Origin: Acidobacteriaceae bacterium
GTDB taxonomy: Bacteria > Acidobacteriota > Terriglobia > Terriglobales > Acidobacteriaceae
DNA: 5,538 nucleotides
Assembly (NCBI GenBank): GCA_025929125.1
Contig: JAICMT010000135.1
Coordinates: forward strand, 1 to 5,538
Direction: 5' to 3'
The position numbers and the translations under genes are program-made. The notes beneath the pieces were generated by a model. That model saw only the letters and a program-made list of their open reading frames with translations. It was not told the DNA's origin and did not search any database. Every line of letters starts with the position of its first letter. Position 1 is the stretch's first letter. Of the stretch, positions 1 to 4,952 are shown in pieces.

Positions 1-1
1 A

Positions 2-1084
2 ACCCGAAACGCAATGATCTTCAGTTGGCCTGCCGGTATTCGAGATGCCGGTTCCACGCGCTTTCAGTTCCATCATGTGATTGACGTGGCGCCGACAATT
101 CTTGACGTACTTGGAATCCCTGAGCCCACAATGGTAGACGGCGTGGCCCAGAAGCCAATCGAGGGCGTCAGTATGGCCTACACCTTTGATCAGCCAAAAG
201 CGAAGAGCACACGCACCATCCAGTATTTCGAGATGTTTGGCAATCGAGCCATCTACTATGAAGGATGGATTGCCAGTTGCCGCCATGGGCGGCTGCCCTG
301 GATGACCAAAGGGACCGCGGACTTCGCCGACGATCGCTGGGAGCTCTACAACATTGAGGAAGACTTCAGCCAGGCCGAAGACCTCGCGGCCAGCCAACCG
401 GAGAAGTTGCGCGAGCTGCAAGAGCGCTTCCTGGTGGAAGCTGGACGACACCAGGTGCTTCCCCTGGACGACCGGTTTGCGGAGCGAATGGACAGCACTT
501 TGCGCCCGAGCTTCTTCGCCGGCCGGAACCAGATCACGCTGTTTCCCGGGATGGGGAAATTGCCGGAAGGGAGCGCCCCGAGAACCATTAACATCAATCA
601 CGCCATCGACGTCATCGCGGAGATTCCGAAGGAGGGTGCAGAAGGGGTCCTCGTTTGCCTCGGAGGAGACACCGCCGGCTGGAGCCTTTTCGTCGAAGGC
701 GACCGGCTGCGCTATCACTACAACTGGTTCACGCTCGAGCGCTATGACGTAATTGCAGACTCGCCTCTCCCACGCGGAAGAGTGGTATTACGCATGGAAT
801 TCGAGTGCGAAACGCCCGAGGCGACGGGTGGACCCGCTGTCGTGCGCCTGTTCTACGACGGTCGCCTGGTCGGTCAGGGCCGGATCGAGAAGCAGGTTCC
901 GGGGCGGTTCGGATTCGAGAGCATGGACATCGGGGAGGACACGCGATCACCGGTGTACCCCGGTTATCGCCAGCGGCTCCCCTTCCTCTTCACAGGTCGC
1001 ATTGAACGTGTCGAACTCCACCTTGGCCAATCAGCGGAGTGGACCCATCAGGAGTTGATCGAGCGCCATTTGCAGGACTACTGA
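2..1084 (+). CDS. Arylsulfatase, C-terminal part (5' end outside window)
   Basis: This is the C-terminal 360 codons of a sulfatase of the large (roughly 750-800 residue) bacterial arylsulfatase group, which hydrolyses sulfate esters. The frame is already open at the window edge (codons read T-R-N-A before the first Met at base 14), so that Met is internal and the real start lies upstream. The end of the sulfatase core is recognisable: the SWPAGIRD stretch, then FQFHHVIDVAPTILDVLGIP (about codons 21-40), KPIEGVSMAYTFD (about 51-63), YFEMFGNRAIYYEGWIA (about 75-91) and WELYNIEEDFSQ. The last 170 or so codons form the beta-rich C-terminal extension of this group, including GWSLFVEGDRLRYHYNW and VRLFYDGRLVGQG. 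The Cys/Ser site that becomes formylglycine lies upstream and cannot be checked, nor can a signal peptide. The stop is 19 bases before the transporter gene, suggesting an operon. Family assignment is firm; the substrate is unknown. Confidence 0.93.
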   Translation, partial: TRNAMIFSWPAGIRDAGSTRFQFHHVIDVAPTILDVLGIPEPTMVDGVAQKPIEGVSMAYTFDQPKAKSTRTIQYFEMFGNRAIYYEGWIASCRHGRLPWMTKGTADFADDRWELYNIEEDFSQAEDLAASQPEKLRELQERFLVEAGRHQVLPLDDRFAERMDSTLRPSFFAGRNQITLFPGMGKLPEGSAPRTININHAIDVIAEIPKEGAEGVLVCLGGDTAGWSLFVEGDRLRYHYNWFTLERYDVIADSPLPRGRVVLRMEFECETPEATGGPAVVRLFYDGRLVGQGRIEKQVPGRFGFESMDIGEDTRSPVYPGYRQRLPFLFTGRIERVELHLGQSAEWTHQELIERHLQDY

Positions 1085-1103
1085 GTGGTCCAGGGGAAAT
1101 GGG

Positions 1104-2039
1104 ATGAGAGCAGCCCTAGCACAGACCGCCAGTCTCGCCATCATCATCTTCGCCGTGAGCAGCATGCTCTCGGTCGGACTTGCTTATAGTATCGGCCAGA
1201 TCATAGGTCCGCTACGCGAGGCTCGTGCCGTGTTTCGCGCGCTGGTCGCGAACTTCGTCCTGGTTCCGCTGCTGGCCGTCGGAATTGAGCGGGCTGTCCC
1301 GCTGGACCCTCCCCTGGCGCTCGGGTTGTTTCTGCTCGCAGGATCGGCTGGCGCGCCGTTCCTGATCAAGCTGGCGAGCGCCGCCAGAAGGGACCTCGCG
1401 CTCAGCGCGGCTCTCCTGCTGCTTCTCGTTCCGGTGACGGTCTTCTTCCTCCCGTTCTACGTGCCGTTGGCGATGGCCCATCCTTCTCTGCGCGGCCTCT
1501 CGTACACTCCCTCCAGCATTTTCGCCATTGGCCTGCCGCTCCTCTCCACGTTGATTCTGCCCCTCGTCGTTGGTCTCGTGGTGAAGGCTCTTGCTCCGGG
1601 CTGGGCCGCCCGGCTGGTCCCAATCGGCGGCAAGGTCGCCTCTGTCACCCTCGTGGTGGTGGTTGTCTCCACCTTCGGCGCAAATTTTCACGAACTGATC
1701 AGGATCGTGAAGGGCGGCGCGGTAGTCGCCGGGGTCCTGCTGATTGCGGGCGCCTTTGTGATGGGATCTCTCCTCGCCCGCCGCGAGCGCACTGCCGTGC
1801 TCGGGCTCGGAACAGGACAGCGAAATGTCGCCGCGGCGATGGTGATCGCTTCCAGAGACTTCAATGATCCGGATATCCTGGTGATGGTCACCGCTTCCGT
1901 TCTGGCCGGGCTGCTTCTGCTCTTCGCGATCGCATGGTTCCTGAGCAGGCGTACGCCACACATCGGCGTTCCTACTCCGGATGCCGCGCCCGCGCGTTCG
2001 GCATCCGCGGTAAAAGAACGACCCATCAGGGCCGCATAA
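1104..2039 (+). CDS. BASS-family (bile acid:sodium symporter-like) membrane transporter
   Basis: A complete 311-residue, very hydrophobic protein with about nine to ten membrane segments, the size and layout of the bile acid:sodium symporter (BASS) family, which moves organic anions across the inner membrane. Hydrophobic segments fall at about 8-34, 46-62, 71-92, 98-122, 138-162, 176-192, 205-224 and 255-280. Two family landmarks are visible: LLAGSAGAPFLIKLA (78-92) followed by RRDLALSAALL, and GLGTGQRNVAAAMVIAS (234-250). In sodium-coupled members the first landmark normally reads like GG-x-A-S-N; here P-F replaces S-N, so sodium coupling is uncertain. The ATG at 1104 is preceded by AGGGG (1092-1096) at seven bases, which supports this start. 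The residues after about 283 form a polar Ala/Pro/Arg tail that ends inside the 36-base repeat. The gene follows the arylsulfatase by 19 bases and is probably co-transcribed with it. Substrate is inferred only: a sulfated or desulfated organic anion. Confidence 0.87.
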   Translation: MRAALAQTASLAIIIFAVSSMLSVGLAYSIGQIIGPLREARAVFRALVANFVLVPLLAVGIERAVPLDPPLALGLFLLAGSAGAPFLIKLASAARRDLALSAALLLLLVPVTVFFLPFYVPLAMAHPSLRGLSYTPSSIFAIGLPLLSTLILPLVVGLVVKALAPGWAARLVPIGGKVASVTLVVVVVSTFGANFHELIRIVKGGAVVAGVLLIAGAFVMGSLLARRERTAVLGLGTGQRNVAAAMVIASRDFNDPDILVMVTASVLAGLLLLFAIAWFLSRRTPHIGVPTPDAAPARSASAVKERPIRAA

Positions 2040-2066
2040 AAACCGGCACACCATCCTGCAGCAACG
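2031..2066. repeat. 36-base direct repeat, copy 1
   Basis: Begins GCCGCATAAAA and ends CTGCAGCAACG; 33 of 36 bases match the copy at 2675-2710 in the same orientation, and all three differences (offsets 12, 20, 25) are transitions. The stop codon of the transporter gene (2037-2039) lies in it. Two bases beyond its right end the mgtC-like remnant starts. Read on the - strand, both copies stay open and encode V-A-A-x-W-x-A-G-F-Y-A, so the repeat may be the relic of a coding sequence and not a non-coding element. Confidence 0.75.
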
Positions 2067-2068
2067 CT

Positions 2069-2127
2069 GAACTCCATCCCGCTCACCGGTCCTTGAAACA
2101 CAGTCGCCTGTGCGCCGGCGTTAGTGT
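2069..2127 (-). pseudogene. Remnant of an MgtC/SapB-family gene
   Basis: Ungapped comparison with the intact mgtC-like gene at 3008-3066 gives 49 of 59 identical bases in the same orientation. Translated on the - strand it reads N-A-G-A-Q-A-T-V-F-Q-G-P-V-S-G-M-E-F, against N-A-D-A-Q-A-R-V-L-Q-G-L-V-S-G-M-G-F in the intact protein (residues 60-77). Similarity ends at both edges: toward lower coordinates it runs into the 36-base repeat, and beyond 2127 I see no convincing match. It lacks the N-terminal helices, the conserved Arg/Glu region and the C-terminal helices, so it cannot be functional. Best read as a piece of a duplicated mgtC copy left by deletion. Confidence 0.65.
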
Positions 2128-2189
2128 CCCTCGGAGTCGCTCAGGGTTGACAAGATGATGTTTGGAGGGTGTTCGGCGCTGACTAAATC

Positions 2190-2215
2190 GGGCCACCAAA
2201 AAATGCCGGTGGCCC
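2190..2215. terminator. Perfect 8-bp hairpin, possible weak terminator
   Basis: GGGCCACC (2190-2197) and GGTGGCCC (2208-2215) are perfect inverted repeats around a 10-base loop. The hairpin directly abuts the stop codon of the small - strand membrane protein gene (2216-2218), the position expected of its terminator. No clear T-run follows the stem on either strand; the only T-run on the - strand is within the loop. It may therefore be an mRNA 3' stabilising stem or a factor-assisted terminator and not a classical intrinsic one. Confidence 0.45.
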
Positions 2216-2440
2216 TCACTTATCAATCGTCCGCAAGCGGACCACGGCAACAATGAATCCGGCCACTGCGGTCAACGCAGCCGCCGGTACTGCTATTTTC
2301 ACAGTCAACAACATGTCGGCGTGGCTACGACCTGTCGTGTGGATGGTGAGCAGAGTAACAATGAGGAAGACCGACAAAATGACAAAACAGACTACTCCGC
2401 TCGCCAAACCGATCACCGTTGCCTGCTGCAAGGTACTCAT
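2216..2440 (-). CDS. Small two-helix membrane protein, function unknown
   Basis: A 74-residue hydrophobic protein that I do not recognise. It has a short polar N-terminus (MSTLQQ), a first membrane helix at about 8-31, a polar loop (HTTGRSHAD, 34-42), a second helix at about 47-67 and a short charged end (RLRTIDK). This pattern of two clean helices with positively charged flanks is more than chance would usually give, which is the main argument that the gene is real. The Shine-Dalgarno support is poor: AGGAG at 2456-2460 is about 15 bases from the ATG, and an out-of-frame ATG (2448-2450) lies nearer to it. A strong hairpin follows the stop directly. The gene sits between the two copies of the 36-base repeat, so it may have arrived with, or been bracketed by, that rearrangement. 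No catalytic or binding motif is visible. Confidence 0.5.
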   Translation of the reverse strand: MSTLQQATVIGLASGVVCFVILSVFLIVTLLTIHTTGRSHADMLLTVKIAVPAAALTAVAGFIVAVVRLRTIDK

Positions 2441-2674
2441 CGAGACTCATTGCGGCTCCTGGTTGCAGGTCAAGACTGGAGTGCGAAAGTCTATGAGCGA
2501 CAAAAGCCGATCCTGCACTGGTCGCCGACGCTCATGGCAAAACCAACTTGATAGGGGCCCTCGCCGAATGAGATGACGATCAGGCTCCTGGGTTGCCCAA
2601 CCATTCTTCAGAAGTAAATGAGGGTGAGTGCGGCGATGTCCCCCAAAAGAAAGAGTGAACTTTACACCTACAGC

Positions 2675-2710
2675 GCCGCATAAAAGCCGGCACGCCATTC
2701 TGCAGCAACG
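2675..2710. repeat. 36-base direct repeat, copy 2
   Basis: Same orientation as the copy at 2031-2066, 644 bases away start to start, 33 of 36 identical. It lies 75 bases beyond the stop of the intact mgtC-like gene (2786), just as copy 1 lies just beyond the mgtC-like remnant. Weak similarity may continue a few bases to the left of each copy. The repeat contains the palindromes GCCGGC and CTGCAG only in part conserved between copies (the first is ACCGGC in copy 1). No inverted-repeat ends or target-site duplications are seen around it. Confidence 0.75.
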
Positions 2711-2729
2711 ATGGCCATGGAACGATGCT

Positions 2730-2746
2730 GCCGCAGAGAATGCGGC
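2730..2746. other. Small hairpin downstream of mgtC
   Basis: GCCGCA (2730-2735) and TGCGGC (2741-2746) form a 6-bp perfect stem with a 5-base loop, 39 bases past the stop of the - strand mgtC-like gene. It has no following T-run on the - strand, so a terminator role is possible but unproven. Confidence 0.3.
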
Positions 2747-2785
2747 GAGCGCATGTGCCTCAGACAAAGTATCGCGGCGAGCGAT

Positions 2786-3238
2786 TCAGTCGGATTCGTC
2801 CCCATCGACCTTGTTCGCTTCGTCTGGATGGCGCTTTTTAGGATCAAGGAGCCATAGAACCATGAGGGTCGTGCCCGAAAGCACGATACCGAGCGCAAAG
2901 AGCTGGTACGCCGCCGCAATCCCGATGGCCACAGTCACCCACAGGCTGACGGCCGTCGCCAGCCCATGAACCTTGATTCGTCCCTTTATAATCGCGCCCG
3001 CGCCGATGAATCCCATCCCGCTCACCAGCCCTTGCAACACACGCGCTTGTGCGTCGGCGTTATTGTGGAACGCGAACTGGCCGATCTCAAGGTACGCGCA
3101 CGCGCCCATGGCAAGCAGAGGGTAGGTGCGGAGCCCGGGCCTGGCCGGATCCCCGCGCTCCCATCCAATGGGCACACCTAGGGCGAACGCGACGGCGAGG
3201 TTCAATAACATCGTTGGAAACTGCTCCCATTCATTCAT
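2786..3238 (-). CDS. MgtC/SapB-family membrane protein
   Basis: A 150-residue inner-membrane protein matching the conserved hydrophobic domain of the MgtC/SapB family. Visible family features are a first helix (about 9-25, LLNLAVAFALGVPIG), the signature W-E-R followed by P-G-L-R-T-Y (26-39), a helix at 40-55, the strongly conserved QGLVSGMGFIGAGAIIK (69-85), and G-L-A-T-A-V-S-L-W-V-T-V-A-I-G (92-106) leading into the last helices (to about 131). The C-terminus is a short charged tail ending D-G-D-E-S-D. Salmonella MgtC supports growth in low magnesium and in macrophages and inhibits the F-type ATPase; the role of environmental homologs is mostly unknown and direct magnesium transport is not established. 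An ATG 24 codons upstream (3308-3310) is also in frame, but the ATG at 3236-3238 has GGAGGA placed just before it, and its product begins where the family normally does. A partial second copy lies at 2069-2127. Confidence 0.88.
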   Translation of the reverse strand: MNEWEQFPTMLLNLAVAFALGVPIGWERGDPARPGLRTYPLLAMGACAYLEIGQFAFHNNADAQARVLQGLVSGMGFIGAGAIIKGRIKVHGLATAVSLWVTVAIGIAAAYQLFALGIVLSGTTLMVLWLLDPKKRHPDEANKVDGDESD

Positions 3239-3604
3239 AAGGTCCTCCGCCGTACGCGCAATGGCCGCACAGCGCCACAACCAATACCACGACAATTCGC
3301 GACGGCGCATTTATGGGCATTTTAGAATCGATGCCGCTCCTGAACCGTAAGAGATTGGGTCGCGCTAATTAGTGACATGTTTCTCCTTGCCAGACAGGGT
3401 TGTCGGGTGAAGGCGAGCGCTCGCGCCAGCGGGTCCGTTACCACGAGCAGCAACCACAGCGCGAGCGCGCGGGCACCGGAGGAGTGGAGCAGTACGCCAC
3501 TCACCTGGGCACAGGGAATGTATGCACAGCTTCAACAATGCCGCCGAAAAGCATCAGGGATCCAATGATCAACACGCTCGCGAGAGTTGCCGCCAGCATA
3601 GACA
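3239..3604. other. Spacer between mgtC and tRNA-Ala
   Basis: About 365 bases holding the 5' region of mgtC and the 3' flank of the tRNA gene. Apart from a doubtful 34-codon hydrophobic frame (3501-3605, - strand), I see no supportable gene; the - strand frame 3322-3504 starts hydrophobic but becomes Arg-rich without a family pattern. The palindromes GCGAGCGCTCGC (3413-3424) and CTAATTAG (3365-3372) are present. TAAAAT, on the - strand at about 3321-3326, could be a -10 box for mgtC, but no good -35 box lies at the right distance. Confidence 0.45.
3243..3248 (-). promoter_or_regulatory. Ribosome binding site deciding the mgtC start
   Basis: GGAGGA on the - strand, four to five bases from the ATG at 3236-3238. 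The upstream in-frame ATG at 3308-3310 has no comparable sequence, so the shorter protein of 150 residues is preferred. Confidence 0.7.
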
Positions 3605-3605
3605 T
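3501..3605 (-). CDS. Possible 34-residue hydrophobic peptide next to the tRNA 3' end (doubtful)
   Basis: A short frame begins at an ATG that overlaps the last base of the tRNA's encoded CCA and encodes 34 residues: MSMLAATLASVLIIGSLMLF, then GGIVEAVHTFPVPR. One clean membrane helix (about 4-26) is predicted by eye. There is no Shine-Dalgarno sequence, because the upstream bases are the tRNA acceptor stem; translation from an RNA whose 5' end is a tRNA would be unusual. A second ATG at codon 3 has the same problem. It could be the decayed N-terminus of a larger membrane protein, a real microprotein or chance. No family recognised. Confidence 0.22.
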   Translation of the reverse strand: MSMLAATLASVLIIGSLMLFGGIVEAVHTFPVPR

Positions 3606-3680
3606 GGTGGAGCTAGTCGGGATCGAACCGACGACCTCATCGTTGCGAACGATGCGCTCTCCCAGCTGAGCTATAGCCCC
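3605..3680 (-). tRNA. tRNA-Ala (anticodon CGC), CCA encoded
   Basis: A full 76-base cloverleaf on the - strand. The acceptor stem is GGGGCTA paired with TAGCTCC, containing the G3:U70 wobble pair that is the classical alanine identity element. The D arm is GCTC-AGCTGGGA-GAGC, the anticodon stem is CATCG/CGATG with loop TTCGCAA (anticodon CGC, reading GCG codons), the variable loop is AGGTC, and the T arm is GTCGG-TTCGATC-CCGAC. Discriminator A is followed by an encoded CCA (3605-3607). All stems pair without mismatch except the expected G:U. Protein-like frames over this stretch are artefacts of the tRNA sequence. Confidence 0.97.
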
Positions 3681-3707
3681 ACGGCATCGAACGAAGTTGC
3701 CAAAGTG

Positions 3708-3713
3708 ATTTTA
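3708..3713 (-). promoter_or_regulatory. Candidate -10 box for tRNA-Ala
   Basis: TAAAAT on the - strand, 27 bases before the tRNA 5' end, which would give a 5' leader of roughly 20 bases for RNase P to remove. The matching -35 region (around CTTTAT) is poor, so the call rests on position and the -10 match alone. Confidence 0.4.
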
Positions 3714-3786
3714 ACAGAGTGCGGCAACGATAAAGCGCGACCACCCCGTTGCACGTTACCGGCGATTAAGATCTTTCCCCAGCCTG

Positions 3787-4818
3787 TTAAAGGGCCTTTC
3801 GTTTCCTCCGAGAAGGCTTCTTGGCTGTGGAGGAAGATGCGGCCGTGGAGCTTTTTTGCGTCTTGCTCTTGACCGCGCGACTTCCCTCTTTGCGATGCTC
3901 CAAATCTGCAATCTGGGGCAGCTTCTGTTTGAGCGCAAGCACCGGCTGGAATAGATCACCCTTTTTCTGCATTCGCGCGAGCGCCTGGTCTGAGGTGAAG
4001 CGCAGCAGTTCCGCATCGCCTTTCTTGAGGCAGCTTTCCACTTCTTTCCATGTCACCGGCGTTGAGACCGTAGGCTCTTCTTTGGCACGCAAGGAATAAA
4101 CCGAAACCGTGGTTTTATGGTCATCATTCTGGCTCCAATCCACCAGGACCTTGCCAACCCGAAGCGCTTTCTTCATGTCGGAAACCACCACATCAGGATG
4201 GCGGGCTTCGAGCAGGCGCGCGATGCTTTTTGCAAAAGACTTTGTATGGTCATAAGTGACTTCGGTATTCAGCGGCACATAAATCTGAAGCCCTTTGGAG
4301 CCGGAGGTCTTGGGAAACGATTCCATTTCAAAACCTGAGAAGACCTCGCGGAGCCAGAGCCCCACCTGGCAGCACTGGACGATGTCGGCCGGCGCCCCTG
4401 GGTCGAGGTCAAACGCTATGACCGTGGGCCGCTGTATCTCCGGCTCTTGCGAAAGCGAAGTATGTAGTTCGAGATCGGCCAAGTTTCCCAGCCAGACCAG
4501 CGTTGGCAGGTCGGCGACAACGCAGTAATCCATGTAGCGGTTGTTGCCTTCGCTCCAGACCTTCGTGGTCTGCATCCAGTCAGGGCGGAATGAGGGGCAA
4601 TTCTTTTCATAGAAGTGCATTCCGTCTACCCCATTGGGATAGCGCTTCAAAGTAAGAGGGCGACGTGCGAGATGCGGCAGAAGCACCGGAGCGATCCGGA
4701 TGTAGTAATCAATGACCTGTCCCTTGGTGAAACCTGTCTTGGGGTATAGGACCTTGTCGAGGTTGCTCAGCTTGATGTGGCGGCCTTCCACCTCGATTGT
4801 GCTTTCCTGCTTTGCCAA
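3787..4818 (-). CDS. ligD: Stand-alone LigD-type polymerase (primase-polymerase domain) for end joining
   Basis: A complete gene for the polymerase domain of bacterial LigD, the archaeo-eukaryotic-primase-type enzyme that fills gaps and adds (ribo)nucleotides at double-strand breaks held by Ku. Numbering from TTG 4818 (343 residues): the N-terminal LSNLDKVLYPKTGFTKGQVIDYY (about 17-39) is typical; RPLTLKRYPNGVDGMHFYEK follows (53-72); the metal-binding D-L-D of FDLDPG is at 137-139; T-S-G-S-K-G-L-Q-I-Y-V-P-L is at 171-183; and the third acidic residue is in VLVDWSQN (Asp 227). All catalytic acids are present. The last 30 residues are a Lys/Ser/Arg-rich basic tail. No ligase or phosphoesterase domain is attached, so those functions and Ku must be encoded elsewhere. 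A TTG at 4831-4833 would add five residues, but it precedes the Shine-Dalgarno sequence AGGGAGGAG (4822-4830), which fits the TTG at 4816-4818. Divergent from the nucleotidyltransferase gene. Confidence 0.92.
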   Translation of the reverse strand: MAKQESTIEVEGRHIKLSNLDKVLYPKTGFTKGQVIDYYIRIAPVLLPHLARRPLTLKRYPNGVDGMHFYEKNCPSFRPDWMQTTKVWSEGNNRYMDYCVVADLPTLVWLGNLADLELHTSLSQEPEIQRPTVIAFDLDPGAPADIVQCCQVGLWLREVFSGFEMESFPKTSGSKGLQIYVPLNTEVTYDHTKSFAKSIARLLEARHPDVVVSDMKKALRVGKVLVDWSQNDDHKTTVSVYSLRAKEEPTVSTPVTWKEVESCLKKGDAELLRFTSDQALARMQKKGDLFQPVLALKQKLPQIADLEHRKEGSRAVKSKTQKSSTAASSSTAKKPSRRKRKAL

Positions 4819-4821
4819 GAA

Positions 4822-4830
4822 CTCCTCCCT
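4822..4830 (-). promoter_or_regulatory. Strong Shine-Dalgarno sequence deciding a TTG start for ligD
   Basis: AGGGAGGAG on the - strand, three bases before TTG 4816-4818. It lies inside the frame if the upstream TTG (4831-4833) is used, and no in-frame ATG exists at the N-terminus, so a non-ATG start is required and the inner TTG is preferred. Confidence 0.55.
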
Positions 4831-4952
4831 CAATTCATTTCTTCAGCCGATTAGATGCAGAGCTCACCCAGCTTGCAATCGGGCTGCAGTGCTACAGGCA
4901 TTTTCAGCCTTTTACCACCAACATGAAAGCTGGTTTCGCCATCTAAGCGGGG

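Larger units (their letters stand above)
2441..2785. other. Low-coding spacer between the small membrane protein gene and mgtC
   Basis: About 345 bases with no convincing gene. Open frames here (for example 2447-2767 on the - strand and 2628-2969 on the + strand) are rich in Arg, Cys, His and Ser and carry no recognisable family pattern. The spacer holds the second copy of the 36-base repeat (2675-2710) and a small hairpin (2730-2746). No promoter with both boxes near consensus was found for the small membrane protein gene. Confidence 0.5.

Noticed and set aside
1212..2054. Long - strand frame (280 codons) antisense to the transporter gene
   Set aside because: It is a shadow of the BASS gene: its translation is dominated by Gly, Arg, Glu, Gln and His without any family pattern, while the + strand has clear membrane segments and a good ribosome site.
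2454..2596. Short repeat GGCTCCTGG(G)TTGC at 2454-2466 and 2583-2596
   Set aside because: Thirteen to fourteen bases with one insertion is within what chance gives in a window this size, and the flanks do not match.
2031..2710. Possible CRISPR array or integron attC sites from the paired repeats
   Set aside because: Only two copies 644 bases apart, no regular spacers, no cas genes, and no attC core sites or integrase visible.
3413..3424. Perfect 12-base palindrome GCGAGCGCTCGC
   Set aside because: In GC-rich sequence made of repeated GCG/CGC words this is expected by chance, and it is not placed at a promoter or gene end.
3322..3504. 60-codon - strand frame with a hydrophobic start upstream of mgtC
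   Set aside because: Only the first part is hydrophobic; the rest is Arg-rich and Ser-rich, with no ribosome site and no family pattern.
3605..3680. Possible genomic-island attachment site at tRNA-Ala
   Set aside because: No second copy of the tRNA 3' end and no integrase gene were seen in the window.
3400..3872. + strand frames running through the tRNA
   Set aside because: Their recognisable stretches (such as V-G-I-E-P-T-T-S-S-L-R and S-R-D-R-T-D-D-L) are the well-known false peptides produced by translating the complement of a tRNA gene.
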